Shown here one piece after another: positions 10,733-22,600 of a DNA stretch of 64,000 nucleotides. The notes under the pieces were generated by a model. The model ran no database searches. It was not told where the DNA came from and saw only the letters and a program-made list of their open reading frames with translations. The position numbers and the translations under genes were made by a program. The stretch covers positions 27,484,001 to 27,548,000 of the forward strand of contig JAIVEN010000021.1 in NCBI GenBank assembly GCA_026686845.1, read 5' to 3'. This stretch comes from Adenanthera pavonina. Lineage: Eukaryota > Streptophyta > Magnoliopsida > Fabales > Fabaceae. The first letter of the stretch is position 1; every line of letters begins with the position of its first letter.

Positions 10733-13039
10733 ATGACTCTGGGTTTACTTGGTGGTGGTGGTTGTAATGGTGGTTCTTCTGGGGCTACCTCAAATGAGCC
10801 TACTGCTTCAAATGCTAAGGTTCTGGGTCAAGAATGCTCGTCCTCGTACAAAGGTGAGGCTGAACTGGAATTGGGTCTGGGTCTGAGCCTTGGTGGTCGT
10901 GTTGGCAAGGCCAAGCCTTCTTCTGCATGGGGTGAGTGTGGACGTATTTTGACGGCTAAAGACTTCCCTTCTGTAGTCTCTCATGGCCCTGCTGTTGCTG
11001 CTTCTCGTTTCTCGGATAGAGTCAGTACTACTGTGGTTGGTTCTGTTTCTGGGACTAAGAGAGCTGCTGATTCTGTCTCTCATGACGCTGGATCTCCTAC
11101 TGCTGGCAGGTCAGTATGATTCATAGAGACCTCAATGTTTAACTTTAAATTTATTTTTTCGTAGAATGGGGGTAGAGTATATTTTTGTAAGTGTTAGATC
11201 AATAGATTAATATTTTTCATGAGTGCTATTTCATTTTGGTGTTATTTGCTAGTATTTCAAGAAAATGACTATCTTCAGTTATTCTGAAATAAAGTTCATA
11301 TACTGTTTTATGGAATCAGTTCTCTTCTTTATGTGTTATTATCGAAACACAGCTTGTTTTATCTTTATTACTAGGGATCAGTATAATTGTAATTTATTGC
11401 TTCAACTGTGACAATATACTTTGGCTATTTGTTTTATTTTTCATTTTTGGATGGTGTTAATTGTAAAACGGAATAAAGATTTTGCCACTGTTTTGAAGCC
11501 TGATGGGCCTATAAATAACCTGGCAAAAAATATATGGTTCCTCAAATCAAGACAGAGATTCCACTTATTTCAGCCAGAATTTTTCTTAAACAAAAAAAAG
11601 AAAAACTAGTAAAATAGTTTAGTTTTTCCCAATTGTTTGTAAATCCTAATATATTGTGGGTATTGTATCTCTTTAATATATATATATATATATATTCATT
11701 TTTCCTTTTGCATGTTTAACCCTCCTACTTTTCTTATGCTCAAATCTACATACTAAATAGCTGGTTTTAGAGATCAAACTGTGCGATCTACTTTCATTTA
11801 TGTTCTGTCATTCATTGGTTTTACTATTATGGAAGCAGTCAGGTTGTTGGCTGGCCACCCATCAGGGCATATAGGATGAACAGCTTGATTAACCAAGCAA
11901 AGGCCCAGAGGGCTGAAGATGACAAATCCAGCGGCGAGAAAAATAATCCTGATGATGTTTCGTTTACTAAAAGCAGCACTGCCAGCCTGACTGAGAAAAA
12001 CCATCTCGGATTTGTGAAGGTTAATATGGACGGAATTCGCATAGGGAGAAAGGTAGACTTGAATTCTCATTCAAGCTATGAGAATTTAGCTCAAACACTG
12101 GAAGACATGTTTTTCAGGCCTACTACAGCTACTAAACCAACTGGTCAGTTCTTTTCAGTACCTTTCAGATTTAAAGCAGCTTGCCTAGCAATTTAGTTAT
12201 ATGTTTGGTTTAGTGAGTTTCATCATAATGAGTTAACATGAAGATTAATCTGCTTTGTAGTCTGTTATGCGCAAGTAAAGATAAAGTGGGTTATATATAG
12301 TTCCTCGTGGCATTTCATATCCGTTTAAACTCCATGGTGTATGAACAAGCAGTTTAGCGTATGAGGTTATCTATTCCTTTATGACCCTGTCCTTTTGTTG
12401 TATGCAGCAGGTTGTGTGAAAGAGGCTGCAACAAAACCCTCAAAGCTTTTGGATGAAACATCTGAATTTGTGCTGACATATGAAGATAAAGAGGGTGACT
12501 GGATGCTTGTGGGAGATGTTCCTTGGAGGTATGCAACTTCAATTCATTATGACATAATTATATCACGAGAGACGATAAGTTAATAAAAAACAGAGGAAAA
12601 GAAACTATAGCCAGCCAATTTATGGAATAAATTGACAGATATTAGAAAGCTATGATTGAGAAAGTTTATCCTAGAAAGAAACTCCTTTCTTAAGGACGTG
12701 AATTAGCATATCTGAAAGCGTCACGCTCAAGACCAAATTAATTATTAGATGATCAACATTTTGCCCTGCTTAAAAACATTCACCTGCACTAATTAACCAG
12801 TAAAAATTTCATAACATTATTTATGCTTCTTGAGTGTTTGCAGGATGTTTCTCAGCTCAGTGAGAAGGCTCCGAATCATGAGAACATCTGAGGCCAATGG
12901 ACTTGGTAAACTAATCAACATCTATGAGGCTTTCAATCAGATTTCGATTTTCCCAACCATTCTAATATTACCTAATTGTTCATCTGCAGCTCCTAGATAT
13001 CAAGAGAAAAATGAGAGGCTTAGAATTAAACCCATTTAG
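10733..13039 (+). CDS. IAA13: Aux/IAA auxin-response repressor, IAA12/IAA13 type
   Basis: Five exons, 10733-11109, 11839-12143, 12411-12528, 12844-12905 and 12990-13039, join in frame to 303 residues. Domain I is the EAR repression motif ELELGLGLSL (about 44-53), which recruits TOPLESS co-repressors. RILTAKDFPS is the conserved linker of this subgroup. Domain II, VVGWPPI (about 128-134), is the degron bound by TIR1/AFB with auxin; it is split from domain I by intron 1. Domains III/IV form the PB1 dimerisation fold, with FVKVNMDGI, GRKVDL, SYENLAQTLEDMFF and EGDWMLVGDVPW. The end, GLAPRYQEKNERLRIKPI, matches the IAA12(BODENLOS)/IAA13 clade that restrains MONOPTEROS-type ARFs in embryo and vascular development. 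IAA12 and IAA13 cannot be separated with certainty by eye. Intron 2 ends in a CAGCAG tandem acceptor, and the 84-bp intron 4 is stop-free in frame. Confidence 0.92.
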
Positions 13040-15790
13040 AGTCTGTTCGTTTGTTCGTTCCAAGACTCGCCAAGTTACAGAAAAATCCACAGTTTGACAA
13101 CAGGTGCTACTACATGAAAGTAGAGAAGATTGGTCTTCCAATGGTTTTTCAGTTTGTTTATTTGTTTTCTGCAAGCTTTTAACCATTCTATGGTTCTTGT
13201 TGTGTCTTCTTCATTTTATTTTTCTTGGTAGAGAACCTTGGTTTTATTCCACAGATCCTTACATCATACAAGCCTGCATACTTGACTGGAGGCTGTTTTT
13301 TTTTTCCCACACTGTAAATACTGGAGCACTTAATATCTAGGGTGTCAAGTTTGCTGCAATGTACTAGATTGAGCTTTCTCATCTGGTGTCAAAAAAGAAA
13401 AGTATGTGTTATCTCCACTGTTGCTTTAATATGTAGTTGCTGAGTTGGTTTGTCGTTTCGAATATCTATTGTACTCCATCCTTTTGTGGCTTGAGATGAT
13501 CTTCACAATCTATGTTTCTGACTGGATCAACCTCCATCCACAACTTAATCATTTGATTGGATTAAAATCTGATTGATTATAATGGAGTTTAAATTAAAAT
13601 ATATATATATATGAATATCTTTTCAAAAAAGTTAGTTTTGCAAATAACAATTACTAAAGAAAATCGCATATAAACTTTGTTCTTATCTATAATATTATGG
13701 CATAAAAGTTCTCTCTTCTTATCTAATTTGTAATGTGACAGCAGATAGACTTGCAATATTTCTGAGTTGAAATCTTCCATATTTCTTCGCAAGGACACTA
13801 ATGGCTGGCTGATATTGTGGTCTAATTCCTAATCATAATGTTTAAAGTTATTGCATTCCTCCTACTGAACATATTGATCATAGTTGAGATCAATCAATCA
13901 TCATATATATATTTCCTGAAGGAAATAAAGACACTATACCAAAAATCATTTCGGCATCAGAAAGTATTCACAATCACAGACAAACCCCATTAAAGGCCAA
14001 GAAACGACATCATGATAGTGTTAATGATGGGTGCTTTTGAAACCCCACAAGGTCACAACACCAAAATTCTCTTTCATATGTCTGGTTTATAAAAATGTTT
14101 CTGTGAGTAGCTCGAGAACAATAAGAGAGAATGGAGGATGAAGGATCTTATTTGGGATTTGGTTGTCATGGAAAGGGGGGATAATGATGGAGAGAGACAG
14201 GAATCATATGATGAAGAAGGCACTCAATGAGGGATTGACCTACTTTTATAATGAGGTGTTGGGGAATTTTTGAGGGACACAAGAAGTGGTTCAAGTCTTC
14301 AACTTGACGATGTAGCTTTTTGGAGTGGTGCCAAAATATTAAATTGATTTGGATATGCATGCGTGCTTACTATTTTGTCTCTGTGTAATCACATTTTGGT
14401 GTTAAATTTCAGAAAGATCATAATGACTCACTTCTAAATGCTATAGATTTGTGGGTCCCCAACCATTACGGGCCTGGATTTGAAATTTCAGGTTATACTA
14501 GTAGTAGCAGATGACTCTGTCCACTCTAACAAAAATTAATTGGTTGTTAAACATGTTTTTTAGGGGAAAAAATTAACATCCTCCTCCTCCTGAGTTATAT
14601 AGAAATAAATATTTAAATAAAATATTTTTTTGGTAATTTGTGTAAAAGTATTTTTTTTATTTTAAAACACAGTAATTTTAATATTGGCTACCAAAACAAA
14701 AATGATTTTCTTGCAACAAAGCAAATGGAAGGAAACAAAAGGACCTGATTGCAAGATTGCTTTTTCGTGAGTTTGGAATTTTTTATAAGATTTATTCTTT
14801 TAATTATTATCATTTTTCTTGAAAAATACATATAACATGTGTGTAGTTATCATTTCAACTAGATATGTTTTTCAATGCATTATACAATGCACAAAATTTG
14901 AGAAAGAAAATGGCTTCTCACTTGTAAAAAATATACTACTTCTGATTTTAGATGTATGGGTCAATTATTTGTCGCTTCTTCCTTCAAAATGTAAAGGATA
15001 AATATGATTTGTTTTTTATATTTATTTATTTATTTATTTATTTATTTATTTTCAATTATACATCATATTCAATGTGAGTTAAAATTTTTCATTAAAAGCG
15101 AAATTGAATGGTGCATATATTAATTTAGGGATATTTTGGAAAAACTAATTCAATGTGGGATATATTTAAGCACTTTTTATTTTTATTGATTTTTATATAA
15201 TTTTTAAAGTACATATATAAATTTTATAACTCAACACTAATTTACATATGTGTGAGAAAGAGGAGAAGATGAAAATGGATCTCCTATAATTTTTTTTGGC
15301 CTGAGAATCTTCTATTGTTAAACTATGCAATAGCATCTTTATTACTCACATAATAATAAAATGTAAAACTACAAGATAAATAAATATTATATCCCATTGA
15401 AGGTTTAGTTTGGAGTCAATCTTCGTCAAAATTATGTTTTAACTAAAGCAATGTGAGATGATTTTTATCTCCAAAGTTACAAAATCCTGAAAGCAAATAC
15501 GCTCAAAGTATTTAGCATATAAGTCTTTCAAATCATTTTCATATATACGATTTTTTATTAAAAATTTTAATGAATAATTCAAAAAATATGTATATATTAA
15601 ATTTATCAAACTCGTAGTATTTACAAGTTTGTTATTTGGGGAATATATAGATCCCACCTAATTTAATATATTTTTTTACTAAAAAAATCTAATTTTTGGT
15701 GAAATTAATTTTTTTGAAAAAAAGGAGGTTGAAACTTGAAAGCACTTAGAAAGGAAACTTGGGTTTTTTCGTCAACAAAAAAAACTAGAT
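13040..15790. other. Intergenic region, AT-rich
   Basis: I see no gene in this 2.7 kb. It starts with the 3' untranslated region of the Aux/IAA gene. Features visible are simple repeats, including a (TTTA)n microsatellite near 15017-15051, and long A/T tracts. Small ORFs on both strands show no recognisable domain or splice-compatible neighbours. Confidence 0.6.
15017..15051. repeat. (TTTA)n microsatellite
   Basis: A run of about eight TTTA/TTAT units in AT-rich intergenic DNA. It is likely length-polymorphic. Confidence 0.9.
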
Positions 15791-15799
15791 TTTAATTAA

Positions 15800-15952
15800 A
15801 GAAAGAAGAAAACGTGGGCGATCAAACGGTGCCGAAGCCCCCCGTGCCCTTCCCTCACTTTAGTCTCACCCTGCAAACTTGAAGGCATTGGCTGTCTCCT
15901 CCAGTTGTCGCCGTTGAATCAATCTGTCACCTGCCGTTCCTGGTCATTTTCG
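15800..15952 (+). other. Probable 5' UTR exon of the 119-aa membrane-protein gene
   Basis: A GC-rich island (around 15810-15950) in otherwise AT-rich DNA ends in a good donor, TTTTCG|GTGAGC, at 15952. An acceptor TTTTCAG lies at 16804, seven bases before the ATG at 16812. This fits a leader exon followed by an 852-bp intron in the 5' UTR. The upstream edge of the exon is a guess. Confidence 0.45.
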
Positions 15953-16811
15953 GTGAGCTAGCCTTCCTATAAATCAAATATTCGTTTAAAATTTTAATTA
16001 ATTTGTTTGGGCTGTGCACTTGAAAACTTTGAGAAAATACAGTATATAGCTTTCCACCTCTCGGAAAATATCTGTTTCCGGATTGTTTTTGTTTGTAGCA
16101 CTTGGACTGCTCTCTTTTATAAGGGTCTTACTTTCCACACCAGCTAGGGTGCTTGATTGTATGCGTTTCATTTTGTTTTTCTGAGTAAAATAGTTGTGTG
16201 TGGAGTCAACTGATATTGTCATTCTGATGGAATTGTAACTAAGATGGTTTGGATATGACCATTATAATTGTGGATTTCTCATGTTGGGGCGGGTTGTTTA
16301 GTGTATCTTATGTAATTTTACTTTTATTATCCAGCTTATTACTTTAAGATAATGTTTGAATGTGTTCATGGTATCAGAATTAAACAATTTGACCTTTTGC
16401 TCTTTCCAGAAACCGGAGGTCACAACTCAAGATGTTGTGAAGGTTTAATTTGAGATTTTGGAGCTAGGAATTAGGATATCTCAGTACTAAAAGGAATTCA
16501 CTTGATGGTTCAAATAAATTTAAGCAATAAATGATATGCAGAAAGAGTTATGAAATAATATTAGGATAAAAACATATGTAAGTAAGGAGTATGATCTTAA
16601 TTCTTGGCATCTATAGAAATTGAAGTTACCATCTGTAGTGTCTGTCACTTTTTCTTGACTAGTTGACTTATTGAATATTGGGACTGATTACTTATAAATA
16701 AAGCCTGCATTGTTCAGTCCCAATATCCATGTAAACAATATTCAAAAAGTCAAATGGCAAATATAGGACAGCGTTAATTTTGAAGGTTCTGAAATTGTTT
16801 TCAGGTAAGAC

Positions 16812-18057
16812 ATGGAGTTTCTTAACAAAATAGCTGACGTAGCAGCAAAAGCTATGAACAACAACACAGTGATTGATGTTTGTCTACTTGCTTCATTTGC
16901 AATACTGGGGATAAGATCAGCGAGCCAGCAAAAGGTCATTGAGGCCCTAGAGTCTGAGAAGGAAAATCTTATCAAATCCAACAAGGCCATGAGAAAAACC
17001 ATGTGGGATTGGAAACAACAGCTTTTCGCTGAAGCATCAACTGATTCTGCATTGGTCCCTCTGTCAAGGCTCCAAGCCATCTATGGTGAACACCCAACTG
17101 CCCAACCCGCAGCTGGTAATTCTATTCTATCTGTCTCTCTCTGTTATAGACTTTGTGCAATAAATTGTTGAATTAGTAAATGGAAGCTTTAGTTTTGCTT
17201 TGATTCTGCAGAAAGTTATTACAAGGGCATTAATAAGAGATAATGATTTTTCATAGGAGTCATTTCCAGTTGTAGGTCGCATCTGGTTATATACTTCTAT
17301 AGTCATTTGTCTGTTTTATTTAGTTTTCTGACTTACGTTGTTACATGGGAATAATAGTTAATTAACGGGGTTAGTTAGTTAGGAAGCTCTATATGCTCCT
17401 ATTAGTATAAATAGTAGGATATGTGGATGTAATAGGTGTCTAATGATTGATTAATAGCCTTTTTGCATTTATCATGTACCACATGCATTCATGCTTTTAT
17501 TTTTGGATGTTCCTTATGTTTGTGACTTGGGAGACTTTTGCACCTCATATTGGGCTGAACAAAAACACTTTACAATGAAAAAAATGGCTTGGTTCTTTTG
17601 ATCACTGTATACATCCTCCTTTTTCTGTTGAAAGAATGGTTACTTTAGTTTGTATTCTTTACTATATTGTATCTCAGTATTTCTCTGAAGATGCGCTTTG
17701 CAAATTTGCACAGCTACAGGACTAGTTACAAGTATAATCTTGGCCTAAGTGTGTAAATTGCTTTTAAATGTGGGTTCCATACCTAAAATTTGGAAGTTTG
17801 GTGTTAAAGTGATGCAAAAGCTTGATGTTGGTATCAGACTTATAGATGGTTTTAATTTTATACAGCTCAAATGAGTCACGATTTGTAAATATTAATATTT
17901 TTAATGCATATTTCTAATTTGGGCTACAGTATGACCACCATCGTTTATTTATTTATTTTGTGGATTTACAGTTTGAAGTAATACTTTTGTGATTATTTTA
18001 GGAGACACGGTGAAGCAAGATGCAAAATCTTCTGGCGCCGTCAACTTTGTTGTGTGA
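16812..18057 (+). CDS. Small plant protein, one membrane segment plus coiled coil, function unknown
   Basis: Two exons, 16812-17115 and 18002-18057, join in frame (GCT G|GA) to 119 residues ending GAVNFVV. Residues about 19-36 (VIDVCLLASFAILGI) are hydrophobic and could be one membrane span or a buried helix. Residues about 40-75 (KVIEALESEKENLIKSNKAM) are a charged, heptad-like helix, followed by a WDWKQQLFAEA motif. The length, strong helix and second-exon tail suggest a real conserved plant gene, but I do not recognise a named family and assign no function. The first ATG is preceded by a 3' splice site, consistent with a 5' UTR intron. Confidence 0.65.
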
Positions 18058-18784
18058 AATGTGCTGACTGCTGAGTGATGATGCTCTTGAGAAGTTTTGG
18101 CAGTGGATTCTGTCATGCTTGGTTATTTTATTTGGTATTGGCATCATATATATGGAGAAATAGGAGAAAGTGGAAGGTGGCAAAAAAGCTTACCAATGAG
18201 CAATAATACATATGCATGTTACCATTTTGTTAACAAATGAACACTAGGTGAACTTTTGAAAGCTCAGATAGATTGCTGACCTTTAACTATTGTTACATTA
18301 AACTCTCCCTACTTTGCTTCCATGATTCAAGTATGAATATAGTTGTTGATGAGTTGAAAGGTTGCGCCATGTGTTGTTAACTTCAAAATGTTGGACCCAC
18401 TTAAATTGTTTGATCCTATAGTACGTCACCGCAAGTTGGGGTGAATGCGTACTCATCATGACAAGAGCTTCCAGACCATTTAGTTCCGAGAAAGAATAAA
18501 AAAAAAATTTAAGTTATAGATCTAGAAGCATCATCAAAAAGTAAAATAAAAGTAACTGAGCTTTCAATGGTGTAAAATGAAAGACAAAATGCTATTAAAA
18601 AGTACCAAGGGAGCCTCGGTATCATGATGATAAGGTGTACTGTGTGCATGATTGAAATAAGTAACTTACAAGTTACAAGGAGGAAAATTAAAAGAGAAAA
18701 AAGAAAGAAAATAATCAGATGTCTTGACATCGATAGTCAACTCGTATTGGAAAATTTGACTTTTGTTTGCATATTCAGTCAGTT

Positions 18785-19583
18785 GCAGTCAACTGATATT
18801 GCACTATTGGGTTTTCATTTTTGAAGTATAGCGAATAATGTTAGAATATTGGCTTAAAACAATTGATTATAAAATGGTATTACTTTGAGTTGAGGAAATG
18901 GAAATTGCACAGAAACGAAATCGCCTGCGCTTCTTTTAGTGCCTCAACCTATCAATGGCCGAATAAATATGTATATTAAAATTCCAAACTATACAAATCA
19001 TGTTTCTTCTGCCACATGCATATATCACAACACAAATACTATAAGTATAATGTTACTTCTTGATAGTTCCATCATAATCATTATTACAACTACTAAAAAA
19101 CTGATCCATACAACATAGTAAGCTGTCAAAGACTTATTTTTATGCATTAAAAGTAAACAGTTTTTATGGAAAATGTCTTAAAATGTAAAATGTAACAGTA
19201 GCAATCAATTGATGCTGCACTATTGGGTTTTCATTTTTTTAGTACAGCGGATAATGTTAGAATATTGGTTTAAAACAATTGATTATAAAATGGAATTACT
19301 TTGAGTTGAGGAAATGGAAATTGCAAAGAAACGAAAATCGCTCCCAGCTTCTTATAGTGCCTCAACCAATCCATGGCTGAATAAATATGTATATTAAAAT
19401 TCCAAAGAGAGTACCTATGTAATCCAGGTCATACAAAGTATACATACAAATCATGTTTCTTCTGACACATGCATGTATCACAACACAAATATATATACTG
19501 AAGTATACCGTTACTGCTTGATATGTTCCAACATAATCATTATTACAACTAATAAAAAACTGATCCATACAGCATAGTGAGCC
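18785..19583. repeat. Imperfect tandem duplication, about 340-380 bp per unit
   Basis: 18785-19125 and 19201-19583 are the same sequence in direct orientation. Shared landmarks include GCACTATTGGGTTTTCATTT, AAAACAATTGATTATAAAATG and a common end near CTGATCCATACA. The second unit has extra bases around 19407-19445. The units lie just beyond the 3' end of isopropylmalate dehydratase copy A (stop at 19608), so the right unit is probably its 3' UTR. Confidence 0.85.
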
Positions 19584-19607
19584 ATGACCAACCTTACAAT
19601 CACTAGC

Positions 19608-22600
19608 CTACAGCAAGAACTCCCTTGGATCAGTTACAAAACCAGTTAATGCAGATGCTGCTGCAGTGTATGGGGAAGCAAGATATACTTGTCCTTCCTT
19701 GTGCCCCATTCTGCCTGGAAAATTTCTGTTTGTTGTTGAGACACAAACCTGCATTCAGAGTTCAAGTTTGAATCCATAACACTAGTTGCAATTAGAGTCA
19801 TAGATATTGTCACCCTAAAAACTTACATTAGGATCAATTATTTAATTCAATCATGGTCATAGTTGATTTTAAGGCCAGGATCATTCACTGTAAATGCTTT
19901 ACAAATTATAATATATTACCCGAGGATTTAGGATATAAAGTATATCTAGTTTTAGGCTTAGATTCTATGAAATACCGACACTTAAAAAATTAATCATGTC
20001 TATATCCAACACATGTAAGAAACTCGTCTTAGACATGACCCATCACTTTAAAATATATGCAAGGACACGCATGGCAATGCTTATGTCGTGTCCCAGGTCA
20101 TTGTCCGTGCTTCCTATCTCTAGCTTTGATCCTCAATCCTGCTATCTAGGATCTGTGTGGGTTAAGGACATGAGCCATCACCATTCACCACTAACTCATA
20201 CATGGATAACGCAATGAAAGATTTTTAGCCAAATCTTCTAGATGAAATCGGGGCCTTCTTTTCTTTTCTTTTTTGCCTCTCTAACCTACAATATGTAGCA
20301 AACTGATGAATCAACAGCCATTGAAGTTTAACTTTTGAGAAAGACTAAATTTACCAGTGGTTCATTCAAGCGTCCATATGTGTCCCTTGGGCCACCCATA
20401 CAGGCAGCACAACTAGGACTTGCAGGTGTATCACAACCAACTTCTTCAAAAATCTGAGAACAAGTCTTGCCACCAGAGCCAGGTACCTCAACAGTGTACA
20501 AGTCCATCCAAACCTGAAAACATCGTTTTACCAGCATGGTGTGGTCAAACAACCTCTGATTTTGTCATGGGACACTTCTGAACCAGGAAATACAGCTCAC
20601 GTTCAAGCACAAACATAAATACCTTTTGGGTAGCGGGGACAAGAAAAGTAGGAACTTTGACTTCTTTTCCCTACAACACGGACAGTTTCATGAAGTTAAA
20701 CATGACAAAGAACAACAGAAAAAGACAATTGGCGGAAATAAAATGATAATTAGAGTGACAGGATGTCTATGAAAACGTACACCCTCCAGAACAAGGTCAA
20801 ACCAGTACTACTTGGAATGTACAAAATGCATATGAATAATCTAAAATTTTCACACAGATGCATAGACATGATCTATGAAAATTGAGAAAGATATATGACT
20901 ATATATTGACTTACTGCAGCCAAAAAAACTTTTGCTGCAGCCATAAAATCTTCAGTCTTTCCACCTGTACATGATCCAATATATACTCTGTCTATTTTCA
21001 CATCTTTGCATTCTCTTGCCAAAGCTCGGTTATCTGGACAATGAGGCTGCAGTGTACGTATTACTTCACATCAACAATAGTTCACAAGCTTCCTAATTTA
21101 TCTTATAAATTACAGCAGTACACTACCTTTGCCACCACTGGTTCCACCTTCGATACATCAAATCTATAATCATTCAAGAATCTGAATTTGACAAGAAAGG
21201 ACCAAGAAAAAACAAAGAAACAGTTTTTAGCTATCAAAAAACACAACAAAATGGGAAAAAAAAAAGTTTCAAAAGAGATTTTTCCAAATATGCATCTTTC
21301 TTAACACGTGAGATATGAATGAGATAATTACAAGTCACCCAAATGCTCATTGCTGATTGTTTTATATGGATGATAGTGAAAGTGAATTCTTCACATTTTC
21401 AAAAGCTTTAGTATCTTTAGAAAGTGAACCAATAATCAGAGCACAAAAATTGTGATGTTTTTAATCATACTAGCTATCTTAAGTGATCATTTCAATGACA
21501 GGAGGTTTCAAAGTTTCAAACTACAGACAAATGATACTTACAATATCATCCCACGTGCATCTATGGTCATAATTCTGGTGTAAATGCACTTAACAAAGTA
21601 GGACAACTAGCTAGCTACAAAGAGCAACAAATGCCAGTTCCAACCTAGCTTAACAACAAATGAAAGAGAAAGGTAGACCGGTGACTGTGGATCAAATAGA
21701 ACTTGCCTTGCTTTCTCATCGCTATAAACTGGTTCATAGGCGGCAGATGTCTTATCCTGTGAAGAACAAATAAGCACTGTATAAAGCAGGAAGATAAGAG
21801 AAAATGGAAAGCAAATAGCATGTAAAGATGACAAAGTTCGATACGAACATATCTCAATGCATATGCATAATGTATCTATGCATGTAGACATTAACATAAA
21901 ATATTTTCATATACATGTAAACATATTGCAAGCTTGCTTCTAGAGATGAGAGAATCAATGGAAAGAGAGAAAGAGGCAGTGAGGGTTTCATCAGCACAGA
22001 AGTGGGCTGATCAACTGTAACCTCAAGGTATTTGTATGTGGTCTCATCAGCAGGAATAACACCGTTTTTGCCACCTGCTTCTATAACCATGTTGCATATT
22101 GTCATCCTTTCTTCAATCTACAATACAGCACATCAGAACTATTGTAATTGTGACGCATGAATTAAACATTAGCATTTACGAGAACCATAGAGAGAGAAAA
22201 GATGCAGTTCACATACACTTAAACTCTCAATGGTTGTCCCTACAAACTCCATGGCAGACATAGATATTTCACCAATGATCTGCATGGTTCTAATGCTTAT
22301 CAAGGCAACGCCACAGAAAAGAATGCCACGATATCATGGCATTTTAACTAATTGCATTCCATTCAAAGGGATAAAGAATTCTGGAGGGATTCATCACTTA
22401 CATGCAAAATTATATCCTTTGCAAGCAAATAGCTGGGCATTTCACCATCCAGTACAAATCTCAAAGTTGGAGGAACCTGCAGTTTAAGTGCATGCATGAA
22501 AGTTTTGGGTTATTCGTCAAAACAAATACCAAAATATCAAAGCAAAAAATGGAAGTACCGATTATCTAGTTCTGCTTATGGAAAACGATACCCTTTCAGA

